Shown here piece by piece: positions 17,862 through 26,720 of a DNA stretch of 64,000 nucleotides (its first letter is position 1; each line of letters opens with the position of its first letter). The stretch comes from Halomonas sp. LR3S48 (lineage in GTDB: Bacteria; Pseudomonadota; Gammaproteobacteria; Pseudomonadales; Halomonadaceae): NCBI RefSeq assembly GCF_025725665.1, contig NZ_CP107009.1:2294001-2358000 (forward strand), given 5' to 3'. Under the pieces are notes generated by a model, which saw only the letters and a program-made list of their open reading frames with translations, was not told the origin of the DNA and searched no databases. The position numbers were made by a program, and so were the translations under genes.

Positions 17862-19028
17862 GTGGGTGAGGGCAGGTACACTCCCAACTGGGTCTTGCTG
17901 AGTCTGATGCTGGTCGGCGTGGCGGCATGGCTCACGCTCGATGCGGTGAACGTTGCGCCCAATCGGATCGTGCCCGGTTCTCCCTATTCGGCCTTGGACG
18001 TCATGCACGGCTGGCCGGCTGTGCTCTTGACCGTGCCGATGCTCGCCGTGGCGGTATTGGCCTGGCAGCCGACCCACAAGGGCCTGAGGCTGTCGCTGGC
18101 CGCCGTGGTGGCGCTGCTGACACTGTTGCCGCTGTGGCTCTCGGCGGCGACAGCGGTTCTGGTCGAGCCGGACATGCCCCAGGCGCGTGTCGGCATCGGG
18201 GCTTCCCTCTGGCTGGTGCTTTTCCTGCTGTTGCTGGCGCTGATCGAGCTGCGCACGCGGCTGGGGCTGTCTCGGCCCATGGGCTGGTTGCTATTAGTGC
18301 CGATGATGGCGGGCTGGTGGCTGGCGCTCACGCTATGGCTGGAGCCGCTGGCACTGCAGCGCGAGTACCAGGCTCGCAGCGACCAGTTCATGAGCGCCCT
18401 GGCTACGCACCTGGTACTGGTGGGGGCCGCGGTGGGTGCCAGCCTGGTGCTGGCCTCGCTGTTGGCGCTGGTCATGCGGCGGCATCCCGGGGTTCGACGA
18501 GTCGGATTCGGCGTGCTCAACTTCCTGCAGACCATTCCCAGCCTGGCGCTGTTCGGCCTGCTGCTGGCCCCGCTTGCCTGGCTCGGTTCGCGCATCGATG
18601 GGCTTGCCGCGGTCGGCGTCAGTGGTATCGGCTGGGCGCCGGCGTTTCTCGCCCTGCTCGGCTACAGCCTGCTGCCGATGGTGCGCAACATCCACGTGGC
18701 GCTCGAAGAAGTGGATCCCGCGGTAATCGAGTCGGCCCGCGGCATGGGCATGAGTCGACGGCAGGTCTTCCTGCAGGTGCGCCTGCCACTGGCGCTGCCG
18801 GTGGTGCTGGAGGGCATACGCATCACCACGGTCCAGGCCATTGGACTCACGGCGGTGGCGGCGCTGATCGGTGCCGGGGGGCTTGGAACCTTCATCTTTC
18901 AAGGATTGGGACAGGCGGCCATGGATATGGTACTGCTCGGCGCCTTGCCGATCATCGCTTTGGCGCTGATAGCCGATGCACTGTTCGGCTCCCTGAGTGA
19001 ACGATTTCGCCCTGGAGGGGCAGCATGA
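17862..19028 (+). CDS. yehY: Osmoprotectant ABC permease, YehY-like
   Basis: Membrane subunit of the importer, 388 residues with about nine hydrophobic segments. The N-terminal half carries extra helices (about 10-190). The BPD_transp_1 permease domain follows (about 190-385), with the ATPase-contacting EAA loop ESARGMGMSRRQVFLQVRLP in its centre. The extra N-terminal helices are typical of YehY and distinguish it from the shorter YehW. It starts with GTG, 3 nt after yehZ, and its stop overlaps the ATPase start in an ATGA. Confidence 0.88.
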   Translation: MGEGRYTPNWVLLSLMLVGVAAWLTLDAVNVAPNRIVPGSPYSALDVMHGWPAVLLTVPMLAVAVLAWQPTHKGLRLSLAAVVALLTLLPLWLSAATAVLVEPDMPQARVGIGASLWLVLFLLLLALIELRTRLGLSRPMGWLLLVPMMAGWWLALTLWLEPLALQREYQARSDQFMSALATHLVLVGAAVGASLVLASLLALVMRRHPGVRRVGFGVLNFLQTIPSLALFGLLLAPLAWLGSRIDGLAAVGVSGIGWAPAFLALLGYSLLPMVRNIHVALEEVDPAVIESARGMGMSRRQVFLQVRLPLALPVVLEGIRITTVQAIGLTAVAALIGAGGLGTFIFQGLGQAAMDMVLLGALPIIALALIADALFGSLSERFRPGGAA

Positions 19029-19966
19029 TCGAACTGTTCGGCGTGACCAAGCGCTTCGGCAACGAGACCGCCGTCGACGACATCTCGCTGCGGGTCGAGA
19101 AGGGCGAACTGTGTGCGTTGGTCGGCACCTCCGGCTGTGGCAAGTCGACCACACTGCGCATGATCAACCGCTTGATCGAACATGATGGTGGCGAAATCCA
19201 CCTGGACGGACAGCCGGTGCGCAACTTCGACGAGGTGGCGCTGCGCCGGCGCATCGGCTACGTCATCCAGAGTACCGGGCTGTTTCCCCACTGGACGGTA
19301 GCGCGCAACATCGGCCTGGTGCCGCGACTGCTCAAGTGGCCCAAGGGGCGGGTGCGTGAGCGGGTCGAAGAACTGATGCGGCTGCTGGGGCTGCCGGTAG
19401 CCGAGTTCGCCGACAAGTACCCGCGCCAGCTCTCCGGCGGTCAGGCGCAGCGTGTGGGCGTTGCCCGGGCGCTGGCCGCGGACCCAGACATCCTGCTGAT
19501 GGACGAACCCTTCGGAGCACTGGATCCGATCACTCGAGAGTCGTTGCAGCATGAAATGCGCGAGCTTCAGGCGCGGCTGCACAAGACTATCGTCTTCGTC
19601 ACCCATGACATGGACGAGGCGTTGGCGCTGGCCGACCGGCTGGTGGTGATGCGCCAGGGCCGGATCGTGCAGCAGGGCAAGCCGATCGAGTTGCTGCACA
19701 ATCCGGTCAATCCCTTCGTCGAGTCGCTGCTGGGTGGCATGGACCGCGGCCTCAAGGAGGCGGCGCTGATCCAGGTCGGCGAACGCATGTTGCCGCTGGG
19801 GCCGCGCTTGCTGGCCAGCGAGCGGATTGCCTATGCGGCGTCGCTGAGCCAGGCCCTGTCGGTCATGCTGTGGCACCAGGTGGATCGCCTGACGGTGGTC
19901 GACGAGGAGGACATTCCCATTGGCGAACTGTCGCTGCGTCGCCTGCTTGGGGCCAAGGCGTCATGA
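19025..19966 (+). CDS. yehX: Osmoprotectant ABC ATPase, YehX-like
   Basis: Nucleotide-binding subunit, 313 residues. Walker A GTSGCGKST (34-42), Q-loop, signature LSGGQ (136-140), Walker B ending at D160-E161 and the H-loop THDMDEA are intact. The C-terminal 75 residues are a short CBS-like tail (TVVDEEDIPIGELSLRRLL), which in related OpuA/ProV proteins senses ionic strength. It overlaps both neighbours by 4 nt, so the four proteins are translationally coupled. Confidence 0.92.
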   Translation: MIELFGVTKRFGNETAVDDISLRVEKGELCALVGTSGCGKSTTLRMINRLIEHDGGEIHLDGQPVRNFDEVALRRRIGYVIQSTGLFPHWTVARNIGLVPRLLKWPKGRVRERVEELMRLLGLPVAEFADKYPRQLSGGQAQRVGVARALAADPDILLMDEPFGALDPITRESLQHEMRELQARLHKTIVFVTHDMDEALALADRLVVMRQGRIVQQGKPIELLHNPVNPFVESLLGGMDRGLKEAALIQVGERMLPLGPRLLASERIAYAASLSQALSVMLWHQVDRLTVVDEEDIPIGELSLRRLLGAKAS

Positions 19967-20724
19967 AGCCTGCATTGTTCAACGGCAGCCGTATCGCGCC
20001 CCTGAGTCGACAGCGTAACTGGCTGGCGCCGCTCGCCTGGCTGGGGCTGCTCCTGCTGCTGTCAGCCGGCATGGGTCAGCTCGAGTGGCTGTTCCGCCTG
20101 GTCGAGCCGGACATGCGGCAAGTGATCTATCAGCGTTCCGGGTTCTTTGCACTGCTGGGGCAGCATATCCTGGTGGTGGGCGTTGCCTCGCTGCTGGCGG
20201 TCGTGCTGGGAGTGGGCGGCGCCATTGCCGTTACTCGCCCCGCAGGCAGGGACTTCCTGCCGCTGGTGTCGCAGCTCGCCTCGATTGGCCAGACCTTTCC
20301 TCCGGTTGCCGTGCTGGCGCTGGCCGTGCCGGCGTTGGGCTTCGGCACCCTACCGATCATCGTCGCGTTGTTGCTCTATGGCCTACTGCCGATCGTACGC
20401 AATACCCTGGCAGGGATCGGCAGCATCGACCCCGACGTACACGAGGCGGCCCGTGGGATGGGCATGACTGCCGGGCAGGTACTGCGTCAGGTCGAGCTGC
20501 CGCTGGCGGCCCCGGTCATACTCGCCGGGATCCGCACCTCGGTGACCATCAACATCGCCACTGCCGCGCTGGGAGCGACCGTAGGCGCGAGTAACCTGGG
20601 CGACCCGATCATCTCCGGCATCGTCAACGGCAATGCGGCCTATATCCTTCAGGGAGCGCTGCTGATCGGGTTGCTGGCGATAAGCGTGGATAGCGTTTTC
20701 GAACGGCTCATTCCGACCAGCTAG
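19963..20724 (+). CDS. yehW: Osmoprotectant ABC permease, YehW-like
   Basis: Second permease subunit, 253 residues, with five or six membrane helices and the EAA loop EAARGMGMTAGQVLRQVELP. I chose the ATG at 19963, which overlaps the yehX stop (ATGA); a longer frame upstream would lie inside yehX. Its closing region ASNLGDPIISGIVNGN is typical of OpuCB/YehW proteins. It is the last gene of the operon; no clear terminator is visible in the following 60 nt. Confidence 0.9.
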   Translation: MKPALFNGSRIAPLSRQRNWLAPLAWLGLLLLLSAGMGQLEWLFRLVEPDMRQVIYQRSGFFALLGQHILVVGVASLLAVVLGVGGAIAVTRPAGRDFLPLVSQLASIGQTFPPVAVLALAVPALGFGTLPIIVALLLYGLLPIVRNTLAGIGSIDPDVHEAARGMGMTAGQVLRQVELPLAAPVILAGIRTSVTINIATAALGATVGASNLGDPIISGIVNGNAAYILQGALLIGLLAISVDSVFERLIPTS

Positions 20725-20789
20725 GCCTGGGGTGGAAGGTTCATCTGTTGATGCCGGGCCTGACAGTTCATTCGTCCCATAAACAGCGA

Positions 20790-20818
20790 TTGACTAGCAA
20801 AATAGGTGCGTTTAGGTT
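20790..20818 (+). promoter_or_regulatory. Predicted promoter of the branched-chain oxoacid dehydrogenase operon
   Basis: TTGACT (20790-20795), a 17-nt spacer and TAGGTT (20813-20818). The predicted start (about 20825) falls on the palindrome at 20823-20837, so a protein bound there should block initiation. Confidence 0.6.
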
Positions 20819-20822
20819 CATC

Positions 20823-20837
20823 TTACGTTAACGTCAA
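20823..20837. promoter_or_regulatory. Palindromic operator, possibly LiuR-like
   Basis: A perfect 10-bp palindrome ACGTTAACGT (20825-20834) sits inside TTACGTTAACGTCAA. From memory it resembles sites of the MerR-type regulator LiuR, which controls branched-chain amino acid catabolism in gammaproteobacteria. No regulator gene for it is in the window. Confidence 0.5.
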
Positions 20838-20879
20838 CCTTCCAGCGTTGGCGATCTGCTGGAGTGACCCTCTGGCAGC

Positions 20880-20896
20880 TGACGACTTTAGCGTCA
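20880..20896. promoter_or_regulatory. Second candidate operator in the bkd leader
   Basis: TGACG - 7 nt - CGTCA forms an inverted repeat about 55 nt downstream of the predicted start. Its right arm GCGTCAAC repeats the ACGTCAAC of the first operator in direct orientation. Confidence 0.4.
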
Positions 20897-20950
20897 ACAC
20901 TGCCCTCACGAGGGGCGGTATTCCTCCTGCCATTACCAAGGACCAGGAAG

Positions 20951-22177
20951 ATGACAACAACACATGATGTCTACACGCCGAGTTTCATGACCGGCGATGA
21001 GTTCCACATTCCCACCTTCCGCCTGCTGCAACAGGACGGCTCCTTGTTCGAGGGTGCCGAGGCGCCCGAGTTGGACGAGGAGAAGGCGCTGAGAATCTAT
21101 CGCGCCATGCTCGTCACGCGGGTGCTCGACGAGCGCATGATGGCAGCGCAGCGTCAAGGCCGGCTGTCCTTCTACATGCAGTGCACCGGTGAAGAAGCGG
21201 CGGTCATCGGCGCCACCGCGGCGCTGGACGATGCCGACATGATCATGGCGCAGTACCGCGAGCAGGGCGCGCTGGTCTATCGTGGTTTCAGCTATGACGA
21301 GTTCATGAACCAGCTGTTCGGCAATGAGCTCGATTACGGCAAGGGCAGGCAGATGCCGATCCACTATGGATCGCGCAAGCTGCACTACATGACCATCTCT
21401 TCGCCGCTGGCGACCCAGATTCCGCAGGCCACCGGCTACGCCTATGGTCAGAAACTGGCCGGCGAGGGGCATTGCACCATTACCTTCTTCGGCGAGGGGG
21501 CGGCCTCCGAAGGCGACTTCCACGCCGCGCTCAACATGGCCTCGGTACACAAGGTGCCGGTGATCTTCTTCTGCCGCAACAACGGCTACGCGATCTCGAC
21601 GCCGGCCAGCGAGCAGTTCGCCGCCGATGGCATCGCCCCGCGCGCCTTCGGCTATCGCATGCACGTGATCCGTGTCGATGGCAACGACGTGCTGGCGGTG
21701 TATCGCGCCACCCAGGAGGCGCGCAAGATCGCCGTCGAAATGAACCAGCCGGTGCTGATCGAGGCCATGACCTACCGACTGGCGGCTCACTCCTCTTCCG
21801 ACGATCCTTCCGGCTATCGCTCGCGCAAGGAGGAGGAAGCCTGGCGTGAGAAGGATCCGATCCTGCGCATGCAGCGTTGGCTGATCGATCGTGAGTGGTG
21901 GAGCGAGGAGCAGGAGAAGGAACTGCAGGACAGCCTGCGCCGCGAGGTCCTCGAAACCATGAAGCGTGCGGAAAAGCGGCCACCGCCTCCGCTGGAGAGC
22001 CTGGTCACGGACGTCTATGCCGACGTGACGCCGGCGCTGCAGCGGCAGCTCGATGCCCTCAAGACGCATATTCGCAAGCATCCCGATGCCTATCCGAGAG
22101 GGGCCCGCTCGCTGGATCCCGACGTCAAGGCGCCGGGTGGTGACCGCAGGACCGGCGACGAGCAGGGGGGAGCCTGA
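20951..22177 (+). CDS. bkdA1: Branched-chain 2-oxoacid dehydrogenase E1 alpha subunit
   Basis: Thiamine diphosphate-dependent decarboxylase subunit acting on 2-oxoisovalerate, 2-oxoisocaproate and 2-oxo-3-methylvalerate. The 408 residues from the ATG after ACCAGGAAG match Pseudomonas BkdA1 (410). The ThDP motif [15 protein letters not shown] starts at G181. The N-terminal [17 protein letters not shown] and CTGEEA mark the branched-chain type, not pyruvate dehydrogenase. H280-S281-S282-S283-D284-D285 aligns with the loop that is phosphorylated in the mammalian enzyme. The E1 beta gene starts one base after the stop. Confidence 0.95.
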   Translation: MTTTHDVYTPSFMTGDEFHIPTFRLLQQDGSLFEGAEAPELDEEKALRIYRAMLVTRVLDERMMAAQRQGRLSFYMQCTGEEAAVIGATAALDDADMIMAQYREQGALVYRGFSYDEFMNQLFGNELDYGKGRQMPIHYGSRKLHYMTISSPLATQIPQATGYAYGQKLAGEGHCTITFFGEGAASEGDFHAALNMASVHKVPVIFFCRNNGYAISTPASEQFAADGIAPRAFGYRMHVIRVDGNDVLAVYRATQEARKIAVEMNQPVLIEAMTYRLAAHSSSDDPSGYRSRKEEEAWREKDPILRMQRWLIDREWWSEEQEKELQDSLRREVLETMKRAEKRPPPPLESLVTDVYADVTPALQRQLDALKTHIRKHPDAYPRGARSLDPDVKAPGGDRRTGDEQGGA

Positions 22178-22178
22178 G

Positions 22179-23156
22179 ATGCCCAAGATGAACATGCTTC
22201 AGGCGATCAACAACGCGCTGGACATCGCCATGGCCGAAGACGACAAGGTGCTCTGTTTCGGCGAGGACGTGGGGGTGTTCGGCGGGGTATTCCGCGCCAC
22301 CAGCAACTTGCAGGAGAAGTATGGCCGTGATCGCTGCTTCAATACGCCACTGGTGGAGCAGGGGATCGTCGGTTTCGCCAACGGCCTGGCGGCACAGGGC
22401 TCGGTGCCGGTCGCAGAGATCCAGTTCGCCGACTACATCTTTCCGGCCTTCGACCAGATCGTCAACGAAACGGCCAAGTTCCGCTTCCGCTCCGGCGACC
22501 TGTTCAACGTGGGCGGCCTGACGATCCGTACCCCCTACGGGGGCGGCATTTCCGGTGGCTTGTATCACTCCCAGTCACCCGAGGCCTACTTCGCCCACAC
22601 CCCGGGGCTCAAGATCGTGGTGCCGCGCAACCCCTATCAGGCCAAGGGCCTGCTGCTGTCGGCCATCCGCGATCCAGATCCGGTGATCTTCTTCGAACCC
22701 AAGCGTCTCTATCGCGCCTCGGTCGGTGAGGTGCCCGAGGAGGATTTCCAGTTGCCCATCGGCGAGGCCGAAGTAATCAAGGAGGGCAGCGACATCACCG
22801 TGCTCGGCTGGGGCGCGCAGATGGAGCTGATCGATCGCGCTGTGGAGCTGGCCGAGAAGGAGGGAATCTCCTGCGAGGTGATCGACCTGCGCAGCATTCT
22901 GCCTTGGGACGAGGACACCGTGGTCGAATCGGTACTCAAGACCGGTCGGTTGGTGATCACCCATGAAGCACCCCGCACCGGCGGCTTTGCCGGCGAGATT
23001 GCCGCCACTATCCAGGAGCGTTGCTTCCTGTACCTGGAATCGCCCATCGAGCGGGTGACCGGGCTGGATACTCCCTTTCCGCTGACGCTGGAGAAGGAGT
23101 ACATGCCCGATCATCTGAAGATATTCGAAGCGATCAAGGCATCCGTGGCGTTCTGA
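22179..23156 (+). CDS. bkdA2: Branched-chain 2-oxoacid dehydrogenase E1 beta subunit
   Basis: Partner of E1 alpha in the ThDP-dependent decarboxylase heterotetramer. The 325 residues start at the ATG that follows the E1 alpha stop by one base ([14 protein letters not shown]). [14 protein letters not shown] and [16 protein letters not shown] are typical of the branched-chain E1 beta family. Length matches the family (about 335-340). The E2 gene begins 27 nt downstream after AGGAGAAG. Confidence 0.95.
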   Translation: MPKMNMLQAINNALDIAMAEDDKVLCFGEDVGVFGGVFRATSNLQEKYGRDRCFNTPLVEQGIVGFANGLAAQGSVPVAEIQFADYIFPAFDQIVNETAKFRFRSGDLFNVGGLTIRTPYGGGISGGLYHSQSPEAYFAHTPGLKIVVPRNPYQAKGLLLSAIRDPDPVIFFEPKRLYRASVGEVPEEDFQLPIGEAEVIKEGSDITVLGWGAQMELIDRAVELAEKEGISCEVIDLRSILPWDEDTVVESVLKTGRLVITHEAPRTGGFAGEIAATIQERCFLYLESPIERVTGLDTPFPLTLEKEYMPDHLKIFEAIKASVAF

Positions 23157-23183
23157 CGCCCGATATCAGGACAGGAGAAGACA

Positions 23184-24869
23184 ATGAGCGATTTCATGCT
23201 GCCCGATATCGGTGAAGGTATCGTGGAGTGCGAAGTGGTCGAATGGCGCGTAAGTGAGGGCGACGAGATCGCCGAGGACCAGCCGGTGGTCGAGGTGATG
23301 ACCGACAAGGCGCTGGTCGAGATCACCGCCCCGGAGGCCGGGCGCGTCACCAGGCTATATGTGGCGAAGGGTGATATCGCCAAGGTCCACGCGCCGCTGT
23401 ATGCCTACGAGGCAACGGGAGAAGTGGGCCTGGAGACACCACCGCGACCTGCTGCGCGGGAAGAGGACGAAGTGGCAAGCCCAGCCGCGGAGGCACCTGC
23501 TCCCGGCACGCCGCCCGCGACGAGTGCAGCGTCTGTATCTTCCGCCGGCGCTCCGGCCAGGGCGAAGGACTTCATCCTGCCCGATATCGGCGAGGGCATC
23601 GTCGAATGCGAGGTGGTGGAGTGGCGCGTGGCCGAGGGCGAGCCCATCGAGGAGGACCAGCCGCTGGTCGATGTCATGACCGACAAGGCGCTGGTGGAGA
23701 TCACCGCTCCCGAGGCGGGGACGGTGAGCAAGCTCTACGTACCCAAGGGCGACATCGCCAAGGTTCATGCCCCGCTGTTCGCCTATGTGCCTGATCACGT
23801 CGAGGCGGGTGACGCTCAAGCCACCGACTCGGATTCGGTTCGCCCGTCGCGTCAGGCGGAAGGTAAGGCGGAAGAGGGTGCGGTTACCCCCGTGGCGAGC
23901 GGCGGACGTGGGCCCTACGGGCGTATCCCGGCGAGTCCCGCGGTGCGTCGACTGGTTCGCGAGCACGGCGTGGCCCTTGAGGCGATCGCCGGTTCGGGCA
24001 AGGATGGCCGCGTACTCAAGGAGGACGTGCTGCGCTTCCTGGAAGACGGTCAGTTGGACGGTGGCGAGCACGGCGAGGCGCAGCCCGCACCGGCGGTCTC
24101 TGGCGCCAGCTCCGAGGTTTCCCGGCGCAGCACCGAGGTCACCGCGCCGGTACGTGAAGAGGGCGAAGTGCGCGTCGAACCGATTCGCGGCGTTCGCGCG
24201 GTAATGGCGCGGCGCATGGTCGAATCGGCCAGCACCATCCCGCATTTCCAGTATGGCGAAGAGATCGACGTCACCGAACTGCTGGCCCTGCGTGAGCGGC
24301 TCAAACCGATAGCCGAGGCGCAGCAGGCACGCCTGACGCTGATGCCGTTCTTCATGAAGGCGCTGGCGCTGGCGGTTCGCGAGGAGCCGATCCTCAATGC
24401 ACGGCTCAATCCCGAGGTGACCGAGATCCACTATCTGCCTTCGGTCAACGTGGGCATGGCGGTGGACAGCCGGTCGGGGCTGATCGTGCCCAACGTCAAG
24501 CACGTGGAGCAGCGCAGCGTGCTCGACGTTGCCCGCGAGATCCAGCGCCTCACCGCGGATGCCCGCGAAGGCCGGGTGGCACAGGAAGACCTAAAAGGCG
24601 GTACCATCAGCATCTCCAACATCGGCGCGTTCGGCGGTACCTATGCGGCACCGATCATCAACGCGCCGGAGCTGGCCATCGTGGCCATCGGCAAGAGCCA
24701 GTGGCTACCGCGCTTCGACGAGCGGGGCGAGGTGGTGAAGCGGGCGATCATGACCGCTACCTGGGCGGGCGATCACCGGGTGATCGACGGGGGTACCATC
24801 GCGCGCTTCTGCAATGCCTGGAAGGGATACCTCGAAGCGCCGGAGACCATGCTACTTCACCTAGGCTGA
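23184..24869 (+). CDS. bkdB: Dihydrolipoamide branched-chain acyltransferase E2 with two lipoyl domains
   Basis: Core of the branched-chain dehydrogenase complex; moves the acyl group from lipoate to CoA. The 561 residues comprise lipoyl domain 1 (1-77, lipoyl K42 in MTDKALVE), an Ala/Pro linker, lipoyl domain 2 (about 128-205, K168 in the same motif), an E1/E3-binding domain (about 250-290, IPASPAVRRLVREHG), and the catalytic domain (about 330-561) with active-site H531 in DHRVIDGG. Pseudomonas BkdB has a single lipoyl domain and about 425 residues, so the duplication is notable. No E3 gene follows. Confidence 0.95.
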   Translation: MSDFMLPDIGEGIVECEVVEWRVSEGDEIAEDQPVVEVMTDKALVEITAPEAGRVTRLYVAKGDIAKVHAPLYAYEATGEVGLETPPRPAAREEDEVASPAAEAPAPGTPPATSAASVSSAGAPARAKDFILPDIGEGIVECEVVEWRVAEGEPIEEDQPLVDVMTDKALVEITAPEAGTVSKLYVPKGDIAKVHAPLFAYVPDHVEAGDAQATDSDSVRPSRQAEGKAEEGAVTPVASGGRGPYGRIPASPAVRRLVREHGVALEAIAGSGKDGRVLKEDVLRFLEDGQLDGGEHGEAQPAPAVSGASSEVSRRSTEVTAPVREEGEVRVEPIRGVRAVMARRMVESASTIPHFQYGEEIDVTELLALRERLKPIAEAQQARLTLMPFFMKALALAVREEPILNARLNPEVTEIHYLPSVNVGMAVDSRSGLIVPNVKHVEQRSVLDVAREIQRLTADAREGRVAQEDLKGGTISISNIGAFGGTYAAPIINAPELAIVAIGKSQWLPRFDERGEVVKRAIMTATWAGDHRVIDGGTIARFCNAWKGYLEAPETMLLHLG

Positions 24870-24878
24870 GGCCGGTTC

Positions 24879-26720
24879 ATGTCCCAGGCGCCGCTGCAGC
24901 AGTTCTATATCCCGGAAGAGCAGTCGATCTATCTGCTCAGCCACGACGATGCGCGCAAGCTCAAGGAGTGGGTGGCGCTGTGTCAGGCCCAGCTCGAACA
25001 GCTGGGCTACCGGGATACCGAACTGATCGGCAAGGGCGCCTACGGCTTCGTCTTCGCCGGGATCACCGCCCACGACGAGGAGTACGTATTCAAGTTCACC
25101 CGGGTCAACCTGCCCCAGCAACTGCAGGATCGCCTCGAGGAAGAGGCCTTCATGCTGGAGCAGGTCGACCACCCGCGGGTGCCTCGCCTGATTGCCTTCC
25201 AGCGCGTGCGTAACCAGTCGATCCTGGTGATGCAGCGCGCCCCGGGCATCAACCTGGAAGAGGTCTCGCTGCGTGAAGGGCGCCTCCCGCCGCGCCTGGT
25301 GGTGCGTATCGCCGACCAGCTCGCCGACATCCTGCGCAGCCTGCGCCGCGAATCGGGGCTGGCGGGTCGGCCCATCGTGCATGGCGACATCAAGCCGTCG
25401 AACCTGGTGTTCGACGCGCGCCGTGAGGCGGTGGCGCTGATCGACTGGGGCTCGTCGGTGTTCGCCCAGCTCGACGCCAACCAGCAGTTCGTTTCGTCCA
25501 ACGTGATGGAACTGATGTCGGACAATCTGCAGCAGACCAATGCGCGTCTTGGCGACGTCTACTTCATCGGCGAGGAGCAACTGAACGGCGCATTGTCGTC
25601 ACCGCGCTTCGACGAACAGGGCACCGCCGGCACGCTCTATGCGCTGGCATCGGCCCAGTCGTGCCGCTTCGGTCATCGCGCCATTCCCGCCACCTCGCTG
25701 GGCCTGCCCATGGAGTTCGCTCGCATGCTCGACGGCATGCTCGACCCCGACCCTCGCGTGCGCCTGCGTGCCGGCGATCACTTCATTCGCGAGATGCCGC
25801 GCCTGGCGCGGGTGGTGATGATCGACCTGCCTGAAGCGCCGGAAACCCCGCTGGTGCCGACCTGGGTACGGCCCTCGGCGCGTGAGATCGATACCGTGGT
25901 CTACAGCTCGCGCAAGGCCTTCCTGCGCGAGGAAGGGGGCCGCGAGACGCTCAACGACGTCAACGACGTCCAGCTCGACCGTTACTACAAAAACTTCATG
26001 CAGGGCATGGGCGAGACCGAGAAGGCGTTCCTCGCCGCGGTGAGCCGGCTGGGCAAGTATCCGGTAGTGGGCGGGCTCGCCGTGCGCTGGGAAGCCGATG
26101 GCGTCTACATCGACACCTCGCTGAATCTGCACGACACCAGGCTCAAGCCGGCCTTCGTCGCCGCCGTGAACAACATGGTCAACCTGGCCCGGGCGATCTA
26201 CCGCCGGGGCATCTTCAAGAGCTGCCTGTTCAATGCCCGCGATACCCTGCACCTGGATCGCGAGAGCCCGGCACAACCCTTCGCGGTCGAGCCCGGCATG
26301 CGGCTGCGCTACGAAGTCAGTGCGGTACCCGAACTGGAGGATCGCAGCCGGCTGCACAGCTACTTCGAGGACGGGCCCGACCCCGAGGAGTTCCTGGTGC
26401 TGCCGGAGACGATCATCACCTCGCTGGAGGCGCTCAACGAGATCCACCACACCGGCATGATCATCTTCGAGGCGCTGCCCCAGCACCTCAAGATCCACAG
26501 CTACTATCGCCTGCTCGATCCTTCCCGAGAGATCGAATTCCGCGACCGCCTCGAGGACATCCTCGCTGCGGTGGGGCTCATCGAAGGGCTCGGTGTCTCA
26601 GGCTTCATGAAAATGCCCTACAAGGACACGCGCTTCTTCGCCCATGTCGAGCGCCAGCCCGAGCGCTACTACCCGCGCAATCCTCGTGACGAAGTGCGGG
26701 ACGGCAGCGCCCAGGCGTAG
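24879..26720 (+). CDS. Ser/Thr-kinase-like protein encoded in the bkd operon
   Basis: Protein of 613 residues with an N-terminal protein-kinase fold and no membrane segment. The catalytic core looks complete: glycine loop GKGAYG (51-56), ATP lysine K72, catalytic loop HGDIKPSN (168-175, base D170) and metal-binding D189 in DWG (DFG variant). HGD and DWG are variants seen in bacterial and atypical kinases. Residues about 330-613 form a second region that I do not recognise. The gene starts 9 nt after the E2 stop, so it is cotranscribed with the oxoacid dehydrogenase, which suggests a regulatory role on the complex or its pathway. It abuts the convergent TRAP gene with no spacer. Confidence 0.8.
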   Translation: MSQAPLQQFYIPEEQSIYLLSHDDARKLKEWVALCQAQLEQLGYRDTELIGKGAYGFVFAGITAHDEEYVFKFTRVNLPQQLQDRLEEEAFMLEQVDHPRVPRLIAFQRVRNQSILVMQRAPGINLEEVSLREGRLPPRLVVRIADQLADILRSLRRESGLAGRPIVHGDIKPSNLVFDARREAVALIDWGSSVFAQLDANQQFVSSNVMELMSDNLQQTNARLGDVYFIGEEQLNGALSSPRFDEQGTAGTLYALASAQSCRFGHRAIPATSLGLPMEFARMLDGMLDPDPRVRLRAGDHFIREMPRLARVVMIDLPEAPETPLVPTWVRPSAREIDTVVYSSRKAFLREEGGRETLNDVNDVQLDRYYKNFMQGMGETEKAFLAAVSRLGKYPVVGGLAVRWEADGVYIDTSLNLHDTRLKPAFVAAVNNMVNLARAIYRRGIFKSCLFNARDTLHLDRESPAQPFAVEPGMRLRYEVSAVPELEDRSRLHSYFEDGPDPEEFLVLPETIITSLEALNEIHHTGMIIFEALPQHLKIHSYYRLLDPSREIEFRDRLEDILAAVGLIEGLGVSGFMKMPYKDTRFFAHVERQPERYYPRNPRDEVRDGSAQA

